DNA of 64,000 nt, taken from assembly GCF_003255815.1 (NCBI RefSeq), contig NC_037689.1, forward strand, positions 23,523,700-23,587,699, given 5' to 3'. The notes under the pieces were generated by a model, which worked only from the letters and a program-made list of their open reading frames with translations, did no database searches and was not told where the DNA came from. Positions within the stretch are counted from its first letter, which is position 1, and each line of letters begins with the position of its first letter. The translations under genes were made by a program, and so were the position numbers. Positions 44,440 to 55,698 of the stretch are shown here, piece by piece. This DNA is from Theropithecus gelada (Eukaryota > Chordata > Mammalia > Primates > Cercopithecidae).

Positions 44440-44805
44440 ATTTTATGTTATTTTACTTTAAGTTCTGGGATACATGTGCAGAACGTGCAGGTTTGCTACA
44501 TAGGCGTACATGTGCCAGGATGGTTTGCTGCACCCATCAACCCGTCATCTAGGTTTTAAGCCCTGCATGCATTAGGTATTTGTCCTAATGTTCTCCCTCT
44601 CCTTGTCTCCCAGCCCCTGACAGGCCCCAGTGCGTGATGTTCCCCTCCCTGTGTCCGTGTGTTCTCATTGTTCAACTCCCACTGATGAGTGAGAACATGC
44701 GGCGTTTGCTTTTCTGTTCCTGTGTGAGTTTGCTGAGAACGATGGCTTCCAGCTTCATCCATGTCCCTGCAAAGGACATGATCTCATTCGTTTTCACAGC
44801 TGCAC
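44440..44805 (-). mobile_element. L1 3' end (antisense)
   Basis: TACTTTAAGTTCTGGGATAC through CCATGTCCCTGCAAAGGAC; 5'-truncated L1P copy. Confidence 0.92.
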
Positions 44806-45129
44806 CTTCTACACTTTTCAATTTTGGAAGCACTGCGGGCTTACAGGAGCATTACCAAAACAGTACAGACAGTCCTTCGCACCCCTCTCAGTCAGCTTCC
44901 TCTCCCATCTTACATAACCTGGGTGCGTTGATCAAAATGAGACCTCAACATCGATGCAACGCAGTTAGCAATTCTGCAGAGTGCGTTTGCATTTCACCAG
45001 ATCTTCCCGTGCAGGTCTTTTATTCAGATTCAAGATCCCATTCAGCGTGCCATATTGCACTTACTCACCGCCTCATCTTGGCTTTCTGCAGTGTCTGCAG
45101 AGCTCCTCAAATGCCCCTTCTATTTTTTA
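44806..45129. other. Low-repeat interval
   Basis: No family recognised. The frame 44634-45383 crosses L1, this interval and an Alu, so it is not a gene. Confidence 0.5.
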
Positions 45130-45442
45130 TTCTTATTTTTATTTTTATTTTACTTTTTTTGAGATGGAGTCTCGCTCTGTCGCCCAGGCCTGGAGTACAG
45201 TGGCGTGGTCGCAGCTCACTGCAACCTCCACCTCCCAGGTTCACGCCATTCTCCTGCCTCAGCCTCCCGAGTAGCTGGGACTACAGGCGCCCGCCACCAC
45301 ACCTGGCTAATTTTCTTGTATTTTTAGTAGAGATGGGGTTTCACTGTGTTAGCCAGGATGGTCTCGATCTCCTGACCTTGTGATCCACCCACCGTGGCCT
45401 CTCAAAGTGCTGGGATGACAGGTGTGAGCCACCGCGCCCGGC
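45130..45442 (-). mobile_element. AluY-like (antisense)
   Basis: Complete; TATTTTTATTTT tail. Confidence 0.93.
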
Positions 45443-45642
45443 CACTTCCCTTGTTTTTAAGAGCTTGACGATTTTGAAGAGTCGTGGTACGAGTGTGTTG
45501 AGAAGTGTCCATCACGTTTTTCCAGGTTCAGGCTGGGGGCTGAGGAGGGTGGGAAGCGGACCACAGAGGGAACTGGAGTCATCAATGCTGGCATCGCTGA
45601 TGACGTCCCGTTGACATCTCGTACCTGCCCACGCGACGTGGG

Positions 45643-47238
45643 GGTGGCCTCTGCCAGGTGTCTCCAGCACTGATGACTCAGCACAGGTGTCCTCTGCCAG
45701 GTGTCTCCAGCACTGATGACTCAGGGGAGGTGGCCTCTGCCAGGTGTCTCCAGGGTAGATGACTGAGGGGAGGTGGCCTCTGCCAGGTGTCTCCAGCGTT
45801 GATGACTCAGGGGAGGTGGCCTCTGCCAGGTGTCTCCAGCACTGATGACTCAGCACAGGTGGCCTCTGCCAGGTGTCTCCAGTGTTGATGACTCAGCGGA
45901 GGTGGCCTCTGCCAGGTGTCTCCAGTGTTGATGACTCAGGGGAGGTGGCCTCTGCCAGGTGTATCCAGTGTTGATGACTCAGGAGAGGTGGCCTCTGCCA
46001 GGTGTCTCCAGGGTAGATGACTGAGGGGAGGTGGCCTCTGCCAGGTGTCTCCAGCGTTGATGACTCAGCACAGGTGGCCTCTGCCAGGTGTCTCCAGCAT
46101 TGATGACTCAGCACAGGTGGCCTCTGCCAGGTGTCTCCAGCGTTGATGACTCAGCACAGGTGGCCTCTGCCAGGTGTTTCCAGCGTTGATGACTCAGCAC
46201 AGGTGTCCTCTGCCAGGTGTCTCCAGCGTTGATGACTGAGGGGAGGTGACCTCTGCCAGGTGTCTCCAGGGTAGATGACTCAGTGCAGGTGGCCTCTGCC
46301 AGGTGTCTCCAGGGTTGATGACTCGGGAGGTGGCCTCTGCCAGGTGTCTCCAGCGTTGATGACTCAGAGGAGGTGGCCTCTGCCAGGTGTCTCCAGCGTT
46401 GATGACTCAGAGGAGGTGGCCTCTGCCAGGTNCTCAGGGGAGGTGGCCTCTGCCAGGTGTCTCCAGTGTTGATGACTGAGGGGAGGTGGCCTCTGCCAGG
46501 TGTCTCTGGCGTTGATGACTCAGGGGAGGTGGCCTCTGCCAGGTGTCTCCAGGGTTGATGACTCAGGGGAGGTGTCCTCTGCCAGGTGTCTCCATCACTG
46601 ATGACTCAGCACAGGTGGCCTCTGCCAGGTGTCTCCAGCGTTGATGACTCAGGGGAGGTGGCCTCTGCCAGGTGTCTCCAGCGTTGATGACTGAGGGGAG
46701 GTGACCTCTGCCAGGTGTCTCCAGGGTAGATGACTCAGTGCAGGTGGCCTCTGCCAGGTGTCTCCAGTGTTGATGACTCAGAGGAGGTGGCCTCTGCCAG
46801 GTGTCTCCAGTGTTGATGACTCAGGGGAGGTGGCCTCTGCCAGGTGTCTCCAGCGTTGATGACTCAGGGGAGGTGGCCTCTGCCAGGTGTCTCCAGCACT
46901 GATGACTCAGCACAGGTGGCCTCTGCCAGGTGTCTCCAGTGTTGATGACTGAGGGGACGTGACCTCTGCCAGGTGTCTCCAGCGTTGATGACTCAGCACA
47001 GGTGGCCTCTGCCAGGTGTCTCCAGCGTTGATGACTGAGGGGAGGTGGCCTCTGCCAGGTGTCTCCGGCGTTGATGACTCGGCGCAGGTGGCCTCTGCCA
47101 GGTGTCTCCAGCGTTGATGACTCAGGGGAGGTGGCCTCTGCCAGGTGTCTCCAGTGTTGATGACTCAGGGGAGGTGGCCTCTGCCAGGTGTCTCCAGCGT
47201 TAATGACTCGGTGGAGGTGGCCTCTGCCAGGTGTCTCT
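45643..47238. repeat. 43-bp minisatellite with AP-1/NF-E2-like sites
   Basis: About 37 units; each reads GGCCTCTGCCAGGTGTCTCC, then AGCGT-like, then TGATGACTCAGGGGAGGT. By my count about 26 units carry the AP-1 consensus TGACTCA. Nine of these extend to TGACTCAGCA, the NF-E2/NRF2/BACH core. Seven have TGACTGA instead. The unit length is not a multiple of 3, so the open frames across it have no coding meaning. Confidence 0.96.
46432..46432. other. Single N in the minisatellite
   Basis: The N stands where about 17 bp of a normal unit (GTCTCCAGCGTTGATGA) should be. It most likely marks a collapsed join, not one unknown base. Confidence 0.85.
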
Positions 47239-47459
47239 GCAGAGAAGTTGCTATGTTTCTCGTTCCATCATTTCCTCCTTGGAAGCCAGGGCAAACTATC
47301 CAAGCAGCTCTCACTTACAGGGGGTTGTATAATACTTGACTTCTCCTGCTCGGGGTGGGTGAACAAGTGTCTGGCGGAATAATAGGAATTCTTTTGTAAG
47401 GAAGGTTGGGCTCTTCTCCCATGTTTATGATTGATTCAATCCTTTAATAGACATAACAT

Positions 47460-49065
47460 ACGACTATAAAGGTATATATTATGTATGTACATATGTAATA
47501 CATATAAACTATGCCATATACATCATATACATAGGAAAACAAACATATATCTATATATAATATTAGTATGATCTCTGTATAAACTCACATATACTAGTGT
47601 AAACTCATTAGTATAAAATATATTAGTATAATATGTATACTATAAACTCATTAATGTATTATATATTAGCATAATATGTATTTGAACTCATTAGTATAAC
47701 TCATATATAGTAGAATAAACTCATTAGTACTGGTATAATATATTAGTATAAACTCATTACTAAGTCATATATATACTAGTATAAACTCATTAGTATTTAA
47801 ATAGTATAAATATAATATGTATTATAAATTCATTAGTATAAACACATATATACTGTAAACTCATTAGAAGTGTAATATATAAGTATAATAAATACATAGT
47901 ACCATAAACTCTAGTATAATTTCATGTATATACTAGTATAAACTCATTAGCATTTGTATAATACATATTAGTATAATAGATATACATTAGTGTAAACTCA
48001 TTAGTATAAACTCATATAGTAGAACAAACCCATTAATATTTGTATAATACATATTAGTATAATAAATATATAGATATAGACTCATTAGTATAAACTCATT
48101 AGTATAAACATACATGCTAATATAAACTCATTAGTATAAGTGTAATATATATTAGTATTATAAATATATATCAACATAAACTCTAGTAGAACTAATATAC
48201 ATACTAGTATAAACTCATTAGTATTTGTGTAATACTTATTAGTATAATAAATTATATATTAATGTAAACTCATTAGTATAAAATCATGTATATAGTATAA
48301 TAAACCCAGTAGTATTTGTATAATATATAAGTATAATAAATATACATTGATATAAACTCATTAGTATAAACATATATACTAGTATAAACTCATTAGTATT
48401 TATATCATATACATTAATATAATAAATACACATTGGTATAAATTCATTAATATAAGCTCATATATATTAGTATAAACTCATACATACTAGTGTAAACTTA
48501 GTATCTGTATATTAGTATAATAATATATACACTTATAAACTCAGTATAAACATATATACTTGTATAAACTCATTAGTATTTGTATAATATATATTAATAT
48601 AATAAATACATATTGGTATCAATTCATTAGTATAAACTCAGTATTTGTATATTAGTATATATATATTATAAACTCATTAGCATAAACATATATACTAGTA
48701 TAAACTCAGTATTTGTATAATATATATTAATATAAATACACATTGGTATAAATTTATTGGTATAAACTCATATCCTAGTATAAACTCAGTATCTGCATAT
48801 TAGTATAATAAATATATATTATAAACTCATTAGTATAAACATATATACTAGTATAAACTCATTAGAATTTGTATTCCGTATTAATATATTAATATAAACC
48901 CCTATATATACTGGTATAAACTCAGTACTTTTATAATATATATTAACATAATATGTTAGTATAAACTCATCAGTATAGAGTCATATACAAACATTTACAG
49001 TAGTATATGTTTACTATACTAACCGTGTAAATTAGTATAGTAAACATACACTAGTGTAAACTCAT
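47460..49065. repeat. AT-rich TAGTATAAACTCAT minisatellite
   Basis: About 1.6 kb of imperfect copies of ACTCATTAGTATAA, ATATATACTAGTATAAA and TTGTATAATATATTAG. A local higher-order pattern of roughly 85-175 bp pairs an ACTCATTAGTAT segment with a CATATATACTAG segment. Confidence 0.93.
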
Positions 49066-49485
49066 GGCTCTCTGTTAACCAGGAAGGTACAGAGTTGAAG
49101 TCTGGAACCAGCTGGAGATTGCCTTCCATGGTGGGGTATAACCCAGCACTATCCTTAGTTATTTTGTTTTTAGTTTTATTTTACTCTGTGGTCCAGATGA
49201 TTTAAGTCTTGCCGTTGGTTGGTCTTGGGCAGATCCTCCAGGCTGGCTACGGCGTTATGACCTGTCGAGTGTCCCTCATTTTGAGTTGTTCTGATGTTTA
49301 GTCCTCTGCTTCTCAGGATGCCAGTGTAAGGCGAGGTCACCATGACGTCTACACATCTTGATGTCTTGTTACCGGTGATGTTCATCTTGATGGTGAAGGT
49401 GGTATGTGATGGAAATAGTCAATGGGTTCGGGGATATAGACTTTGAAGACTGTACAAGTGTCCTGTTTCTTTTTCTTTTCTTTTT
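49066..49485. other. Low-repeat interval
   Basis: Nothing recognised; a short minus frame at 49176-49385 has no domain support. Confidence 0.5.
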
Positions 49486-49489
49486 CTTT

Positions 49490-49793
49490 CTTGCTTTCTT
49501 TTTTTTTTTTTGAAAAGGAGTCTTGCTCTATCTCCCAGGCTGGAGTGCAATGAGACAGTCTCGGCTCCCTGCAACCTCCATCTCCCTGGTTCCAGCAATT
49601 CTCCTACCTCAGCCTCCGGAGTAGCTGGGACTACAGGCACCTGCCACCACACCCGGCTAATTTTTGTATTTTTAGTAGAGACGGGGTTTCAGCATGTTGG
49701 CCAGGCTGGTCTCGAACTCCCGACCTCAGGTGATTCACCTGCCTCGGCCTCCCAAAGTGCTGGGATTACAGGTGTGAGCCACCATGTCTAGCC
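49490..49793 (-). mobile_element. Alu (antisense)
   Basis: Complete, flanked by pyrimidine-rich DNA. Confidence 0.93.
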
Positions 49794-49832
49794 TTCTCCT
49801 TTTCTTTTCTCTTTCTCTTCTCTTTCTTTCTC

Positions 49833-49877
<45 letters not shown>

Positions 49878-49955
49878 TTCTCCCCCCTCCTTCACCCTCT
49901 CCCCCTCCTCCACCCTCTCCCCCTCCCCTTTTCCTCCCTCTGTCTCCCCCTCCCC
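49794..49955. repeat. Polypyrimidine tract
   Basis: About 160 bp of C/T on the plus strand (TTCTC, then TCTCTC, then CCCTCCCCC), broken by few purines. Triplex (H-DNA) candidate. Confidence 0.93.
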
Positions 49956-50012
49956 CCTCATCATTTGCATGATGTCTCTGGCTGCTGGTTTTGTTTTGTT
50001 GTTGTTGTTACT

Positions 50013-50235
50013 GTTTGTTTGTTTTTTGAGACAGGGTCTCCCTCTGTCACCCAGGCTGGAGTGCAGTGGAACAGTCATAGCTCACTGCAGCCTCTACCTC
50101 CCAGGCTCAACCGATCCTCCTGCTTCAGCCTCCTGAGTCGCTGGGACTGCAGGTGCATGTCCACAAGGCCTGCTCATTTTTTTTTAGTTTTTTAGTTTTT
50201 AGTAGAGATGGGGTCTCGCTTTGTTGCCCAGGCTG
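50013..50235 (-). mobile_element. Old Alu fragment (antisense)
   Basis: Right arm plus the start of the left arm, diverged; TTTG tail. Confidence 0.88.
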
Positions 50236-50873
50236 GTAGGGTTCTGGTTTTACATATGGTTGGAGTGACGGAATGCTGGGCATGAATACATCAGGATTCA
50301 CGGCTCGCCTCTCTCAGACCAGGAGCAGAAAACGCTGTTGGAACATGAAGACAGTTCCAAGGCACAGGGTGGCGTTTTCTCGGCTGGGAGTTTTGCCGCG
50401 TTTTGCAAAGGAGCATGTCCCAAGTATTGGAACGACTCCATCTGCAGAGAAGCAGGTGGGACCTGGTTCTTCAGCCTCCATGGTGCCTTTGGCAGCAGAG
50501 ACCTGGAGACTGTTCACTTGTGTAGGATGCAGGGGACAGATGCAGGGCCGGGTGAGCACCTCCGCTTAGGGTTTAGCAGGTGGACGGCAGCTGTGTGATT
50601 TTTCAGCCTTTCCATCGTTGTTGCAGTAAGAGCCGTCTCCCTGCAGGGAGATTCTCTTGTTTCGGTCAGAGAGACACGTTTCCCCCACCTCCCCACACCC
50701 TGCATACTTCATCCTGTGTCGTGTCTTTGGAGCTGTGTCTCCCTCATCAGCCCTCGCCGATGGGGCGGCTGGTAGGATCCAGCCTTTCCCACCTGTATTT
50801 GGGCATGGAGGGGAAAGACAATGGAGATGGGAACTGGGTGTGGCTATTTCTTAACCACCAAAAAGGTCCATAG
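50236..50873. other. Low-repeat interval
   Basis: Overlapping frames at 50273-50569 and 50338-50598 (plus) and 50314-50559 (minus), none with a domain I recognise. Confidence 0.5.
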
Positions 50874-50888
50874 AAAGTTTATATACTT

Positions 50889-51186
50889 GGCCGGGTGCGG
50901 TGGCTCACGCCTGCAATCCCAGCACTTTGGGAGGCCGAGGCAGATGACAAGGTCAGGTGATCAAGACCATCATAGCCAACATGGTGAAACCCTGTCTCTA
51001 CTGAAAACACAAAAATTAGCAGGGTGTGGCAGTGGCGCCTGTACTCCCAGCTACTCAGGAGGCTGAGGCAGGAGAATTGCTTGAACCCGGGAGGCAGAGG
51101 TTGCGGTGAGCTGAGATTGCGCCACTGCACTCCAGCCTGGGTGTCAGAGTGAGACTCCATCTCAAAAAAAAGAAAAAACAACAACA
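50889..51186 (+). mobile_element. Alu (sense), first insertion at a reused target
   Basis: Flanked by perfect AAAGTTTATATACTT (50874-50888 and 51187-51201). Confidence 0.95.
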
Positions 51187-51201
51187 AAAGTTTATATACT
51201 T

Positions 51202-51471
51202 AATCCCAGCACTTTGGGAGTCCAAGGCAAGCAGATCACCTGAGTTTGGGAGTTTGAGACCAGCCTGACCAACATGGAGAAACCCTGTCTCTGTTGAAAA
51301 TACAAAATTAGCCGGGCATGGTGGCTCATGCCTGTAACCCCAGCTACTCGAGAGGCTGAGGCAGGAGAATCGTTTGAACCTGGGAGGCAGAGGTTGTGGT
51401 GAGCCGAGATTGTGCCATTGCACTCCAGCCTGGGTGACAGAGGGAGACTCCATCTCAAAAAAAAAAAAAAA
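51202..51471 (+). mobile_element. 5'-truncated Alu (sense), second insertion at the target
   Basis: Starts AATCCCAGCACTTTGG, so it lacks the first ~25 bases. Flanked by AAAGTTTATATACTT and AAAGTTTGTATACTT (51472-51486). Confidence 0.92.
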
Positions 51472-51486
51472 AAAGTTTGTATACTT

Positions 51487-52287
51487 TATCCAGTCTATAA
51501 TTGACGGGCATTTGGTTGGTTCCCAGTGCTTGCTATTGTAAATAGTGCTGCAATAAACATACGTGTGCATGTGTCTAGAAAGAAAATGTGGCACGTAGAC
51601 ACCATGGAATACTATGCAGCCATGAAAAAGAATGGGATCGGCCAGGCGTGGTGGCTCACACTTGTCGTCTCAGCACTTTGGGAGGCCGAGGCAGGCAGAT
51701 CACCTTAGGTCAGGAGTTTAAGACCAGCCTGGCCAACATGGTGAAATCCTATCTCTACTAAAAATACAAAAAAAAAAAAATTAGCTGGGTGTCATGGTGG
51801 ACACCAGTAATCCAAGCTACTCAGGAGGCTGAGGCAGGAGAATCGCTTGAACCCGGGAGGCAGAGATTGCAGTGAGCAGAGATCTCACCACTGCACTCCA
51901 GCCTGGGCAACAAGAGCGAAACTCTGTCTTAAAAAAAAAAAAAAAAAAGAAGAAGAAGAATGAGTTCCTGACCTTTGCAGGGACATGGATGAAGCTGGAA
52001 AGCATCATTCTCAGTAAACTAACACAGGAACAGAAAACCAAACACCACATGTTCTCACTCATAAGTGGGAGCTGAACAATGAGAACACGTGGACACAGGG
52101 AGGGGAACGTCACACACCAGGGCCAGTCAGGGGCTGGGGGGTAAGGGGAGCGAGAGCATGAGAACACATACCTAATGCATCCGGGACTTACAATCTAGAT
52201 GACGGGTTGATGGGTGCAGCAAACCACCATGGCACATGTATACCTATGTAACAAACCTGCACGTTCTTCACATGTATCCCAGAACTT
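51487..52287 (+). mobile_element. 5'-inverted L1 fused to an Alu
   Basis: 51487-51575 is antisense ORF2; sense ORF2 and 3' UTR follow from about 51577, interrupted by an Alu. At CCAGAACTTA (52287) the L1 stops without a poly-A tail and passes straight into an Alu. Confidence 0.9.
51639..51955 (+). mobile_element. Alu (sense) inside the L1
   Basis: Complete; A tail turning into AGAAGAAGAA; L1 coding sequence AATGAGTTCCTGACC resumes. Confidence 0.93.
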
Positions 52288-52559
52288 ATCCCAGCTCTTG
52301 GGAAGGGTGAGGTGGGCAGGCCACGAGGTCAGGAGATCGAGACCATCCTGACCAACACGGTGAAACCCTGTCTCTACTAAAATAACAAGAAATACAAAAA
52401 TGAGCCGGACGTGGTGGTGCACACCTGTAGTCCCAGCTACTTGGGAGGCTGAGGCAGGAGAATCACTTGAACTGGGAGGTGAAGGTTGCAGTGAGCTGAG
52501 ATGCACCATTGCACTCCAGCCTGGTGACAGAGCAAGACTCCGTTTCAAAAAAAAAAAAA
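52288..52559 (+). mobile_element. 5'-truncated Alu (sense) joined to the L1
   Basis: Starts TCCCAGCTCTTGGG with no own 5' target duplication. After its A tail, AAAGTTTATATGCTT (52560-52574) repeats the shared target. Confidence 0.9.
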
Positions 52560-52799
52560 AAAGTTTATATGCTTAACCATGTGGCGTTTGCCTTATACTT
52601 TGAACCCTTCCAGGAGCCGGGTGCCCCAAAGATCTTTAACTGAATCCTAGACTCATCTATTAGAAGTTCCTCTGCATCTTACTTGAATTTAAAGCTCACT
52701 TCATTTATTTTCTATAATTCCCTTCTTTGGGGATTTGTGCGTAGTGTCTAAGTCAGCTGTTTTATTCTTAGCAAAAGCTGTGTGATTGCTTTGTAAGAT

Positions 52800-52881
52800 A
52801 GTTGTAATTCAGGAGTATCTATTATCTATTTATCCATATAGATCTTCATAATTATCTATCTTCATTTATATCTACCTATCC

Positions 52882-52946
<65 letters not shown>

Positions 52947-52984
52947 TTATCTATCCTATCATCTATCCATCTATCATCTGTGTA

Positions 52985-53027
<43 letters not shown>

Positions 53028-53870
53028 GTAATCTATCATCTATCCATCTATCATCTGTGTATCTCTCTCTCTCTATCCATCTGTCTAATCTATCACCTAT
53101 CCATGTATCATCTGTGTATCTCTGTCTACCTATTTATCTACCTATCATATATCATTATCTATTCATATATTATCTATCATTTACCTCATCTATCTACCTA
53201 CCTACCTATCTAATCTATCATCTATCCATCTATCATCTGTGTATCTCTACCTATTTATCTATCTACCTATCACGTATCATTATCTATTCATACATTATCT
53301 ATCATTTACCTCCTCTATCTACCTAGCTACCTATGTAATCTATCATCTATCCATCTATCATCTGTGTATCTCTGATCATGTATTATTATCTATTCATATA
53401 TTATCTATCATTTACCTCATCTATCTACCTACCTACCTATCTACCTACCTATGTATCTAATCTATCATCTATTCACCTATCATCTGTATATCTCTATGTA
53501 TTTATGTATCTATCTACCTATCATTATCTATTAACATATTATCTATCATTTACCTCATCTGTCCATCCATCTATCTATTTATTTATAGATCTATCTACCC
53601 ATCACTTATCACCTATCCATATTCATCTATCATCTGTTCATGTATTATTTCTACTTATCTTGCAATTTACCTATTTATCATCTATCTTATGTACCTATCA
53701 TTCTGTCATCTATCTATTGATCAATTATATAGCAATCTATCATCTCTATCATCTACCTATCATCTATCTCTCTCCATCATCTATCTGTATCTACTCTACC
53801 TACCTACCTACCTACCTACCTACCTATCATCTACCTATCTCTATCTATTCTCTATCAATTTATCTCCCTT
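52800..53870. repeat. TCTA/CTAC array
   Basis: A pure (TCTA) core at 52880-52945 and 52987-53030, then higher-order units of about 110-150 bp (CTACCTACCTAT, TATCATTATCTATTCATA, CATCTGTGTATCTC). Frames here encode Ser/Tyr/Ile/Leu repeats with no gene meaning. Confidence 0.95.
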
Positions 53871-54675
53871 TTCCTCCTCCCTTTCTTTTTCCTCCACCCT
53901 CTGCATCGGGCTTCCAAGGAATCCAGCTGGAATCTGAATTTCAGGGATAGCTTGAAATGATGTCTGGGATCTCAGCATCGATATCCTACATCTGACCTCA
54001 AAGCTTCTAGAAAGACAGTGTTACCCAACTATGTACTCCTTAACAGATGGGTGTTAATAAAAGAGGAAAAGCCAAGTTTTGTAAGATTTCAAGCTGTCAG
54101 GCTGTTCTCAACCACCGCTCCGTTCAGCTCCTAGAACAGAATCAGGCTCAAAGAAGGTGCGTGATGAGTATATGCAGCACCAATAAATGGTCAACATCTC
54201 CTTCACTTTTCTTCAAGATGCCCCAGACGTGGGAGTGCTTCCTTCCCGGGGAAGTGGCCTGTGTCATCAAATCTAAAATTTCCTCTTGCGTCTCCTGTTC
54301 TCTGGGTTATAATTACATCATTTGCCGGAGATTTTCTTCAAGCGTGACGGCCAGTGTTGCTGCCTCGTGACTTACTTTCTCTTCTCGGTCCTGGTTCAGC
54401 GCTAGAGGTAAGGTAACTGCCCTGTGAGAATTCTGAACATACTTGGTTCAGAATAAAATGAGTACTCAACATAGTGATTATGAGTCTGATCGATGTTTGT
54501 GTCCGTCCTTTGGCCTCTCGGCTCCTTACGTGAAAGCTGTAACTTTTCTGTGGTAAACAGCACGGAAATGTCAGATCCTTGACCCAGGGAGAAAGACAGA
54601 GAATAAAATCAAGCCACTAATGTGTTTCATATTCAGAGAAGCATTCAAAGGTTGATGAGAAATAAATGTTTATTT
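53871..54675. other. Low-repeat interval
   Basis: Plus frame 54047-54370 (107 residues) has no recognisable domain. Nothing else identified. Confidence 0.5.
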
Positions 54676-54693
54676 AAAAGATGATTTTTCTTT

Positions 54694-54993
54694 TTCTTTT
54701 TCTTTTTTTTTTGAGATGAAGTCTCACTATGTTGCCCAGGCTGGAGTGCAGTGGCGCAGTCTCAGTTCACTGCAAGCTCCGCCTCCCGGGTTCAAGCCAT
54801 TCTCCTGCCTCAGCCTCCCAAGTAGCTGGGCTTACAGGTGCCCACCACCATACCCGGCTAGTTTTTTGTATTTTTAGTAGAGACGGGGTTTCACTGCATT
54901 ACCCAGGGTGGTCTCGATCTCCTGACCTCATGATCCACCTGCCTCGGCCTCCCAAAGTGCTGGGATTACAGGCTTGAGCCACCGCGCCTGGCC
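54694..54993 (-). mobile_element. Young AluY-like (antisense)
   Basis: Perfect 18-bp target duplication AAAAGATGATTTTTCTTT (54676-54693 and 54994-55011). Shares GGCTAGTTTTTTG and GGCTTGAGCC with the AluYRa-like copy. Confidence 0.95.
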
Positions 54994-55245
54994 AAAAGAT
55001 GATTTTTCTTTAACTGTTCTCTGGTGAGTTGTGAAATCAATTGTGTATATTGTTTCTGTATTTCTCCTTAAATAATTTTCAAAATAAGCAGAACTTGGAA
55101 AGATCACAATGAACATCAATGGTGTGTATTTCGAGCCTCTAGCATGCATCAATTCTGAGACGTTTTCTACATTGATTGATTGATTGATACCCAGGAGGTC
55201 AAACGGTACAAATAAATGGTCATTATTAGTCCTTAAAATATACCT

Positions 55246-55397
55246 TGGCTGGGCGCGGTGGCTCACACCTGTAATCGCAGCACTTTGGGAGGCCGAGGCA
55301 GGTGGATCACGAGGTCAGGAGATCGAGACCATCCTGGCTAACACGGTGAAACCCCATCTCTACCAAAAATACAAAAAATTAGCCGGGCGTGGCGGTG
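55246..55397 (+). mobile_element. Alu left arm (sense) abutting an inverted Alu
   Basis: Left arm to AAATTAGCCGGGCGTGGCGG, no tail; joined at once to the antisense Alu. Confidence 0.92.
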
Positions 55398-55698
55398 GCT
55401 AATTTTTTGAGATGGAGTCTTGCCGTGTCACCCAGGCCGGAGTGCAGTGGTGTGATCTCGGCTCACTGCAACCTCTGCCTCTTGGGTGCAAGCGATTCTC
55501 CTGCCTCAGCCTCCCGAGTAGCTGGGATTACAGGTGCCCACCACCACGGCCGGCTAATTTTTTTTTTTTTTTTGTATTTTTAGTAGAGATGTTGTTTCAT
55601 CATGTTGCTTAGGCTGGTCTCAAACTCCTGCCCTCAGGTGATCCACCCGCCTCGGCCTCCCAAAGTGCTGGGATGACCAGTGTGGGCCCCTGCACCCA
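55398..55698 (-). mobile_element. Alu (antisense), inverted partner
   Basis: Complete except for the T tail; GGCTAATTTTTTGAG at the junction. Confidence 0.92.

Noticed and set aside
44634..45383. 249-residue plus-strand frame
   Set aside because: It crosses an L1 3' end, unassigned DNA and an antisense Alu; a chance frame.
45512..46472. Repeat-protein-like frames in the 43-bp array
   Set aside because: The unit is 43 bp, not a multiple of 3, and frames end when the array phase or variants change. There is no codon-level conservation to see.
45643..47238. CRISPR array
   Set aside because: Regular spacing, but no constant repeat/variable spacer pattern; the whole unit is repeated and the genome is eukaryotic.
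50273..50598. Possible exon with Cys and Trp residues (frame 50338-50598)
   Set aside because: Three overlapping frames on two strands, no family recognised and no clear splice sites; not enough to call.
53378..53950. 190-residue Ser/Tyr/Leu frame, and the 284-residue frame at 58402-59256
   Set aside because: Translations of TCTA/GATA tetranucleotide arrays; not proteins.
55149..55200. ATTGATTGATTGAT repeat near 55170 as a regulatory site
   Set aside because: Only three to four copies of a tetranucleotide; too short to support a claim.
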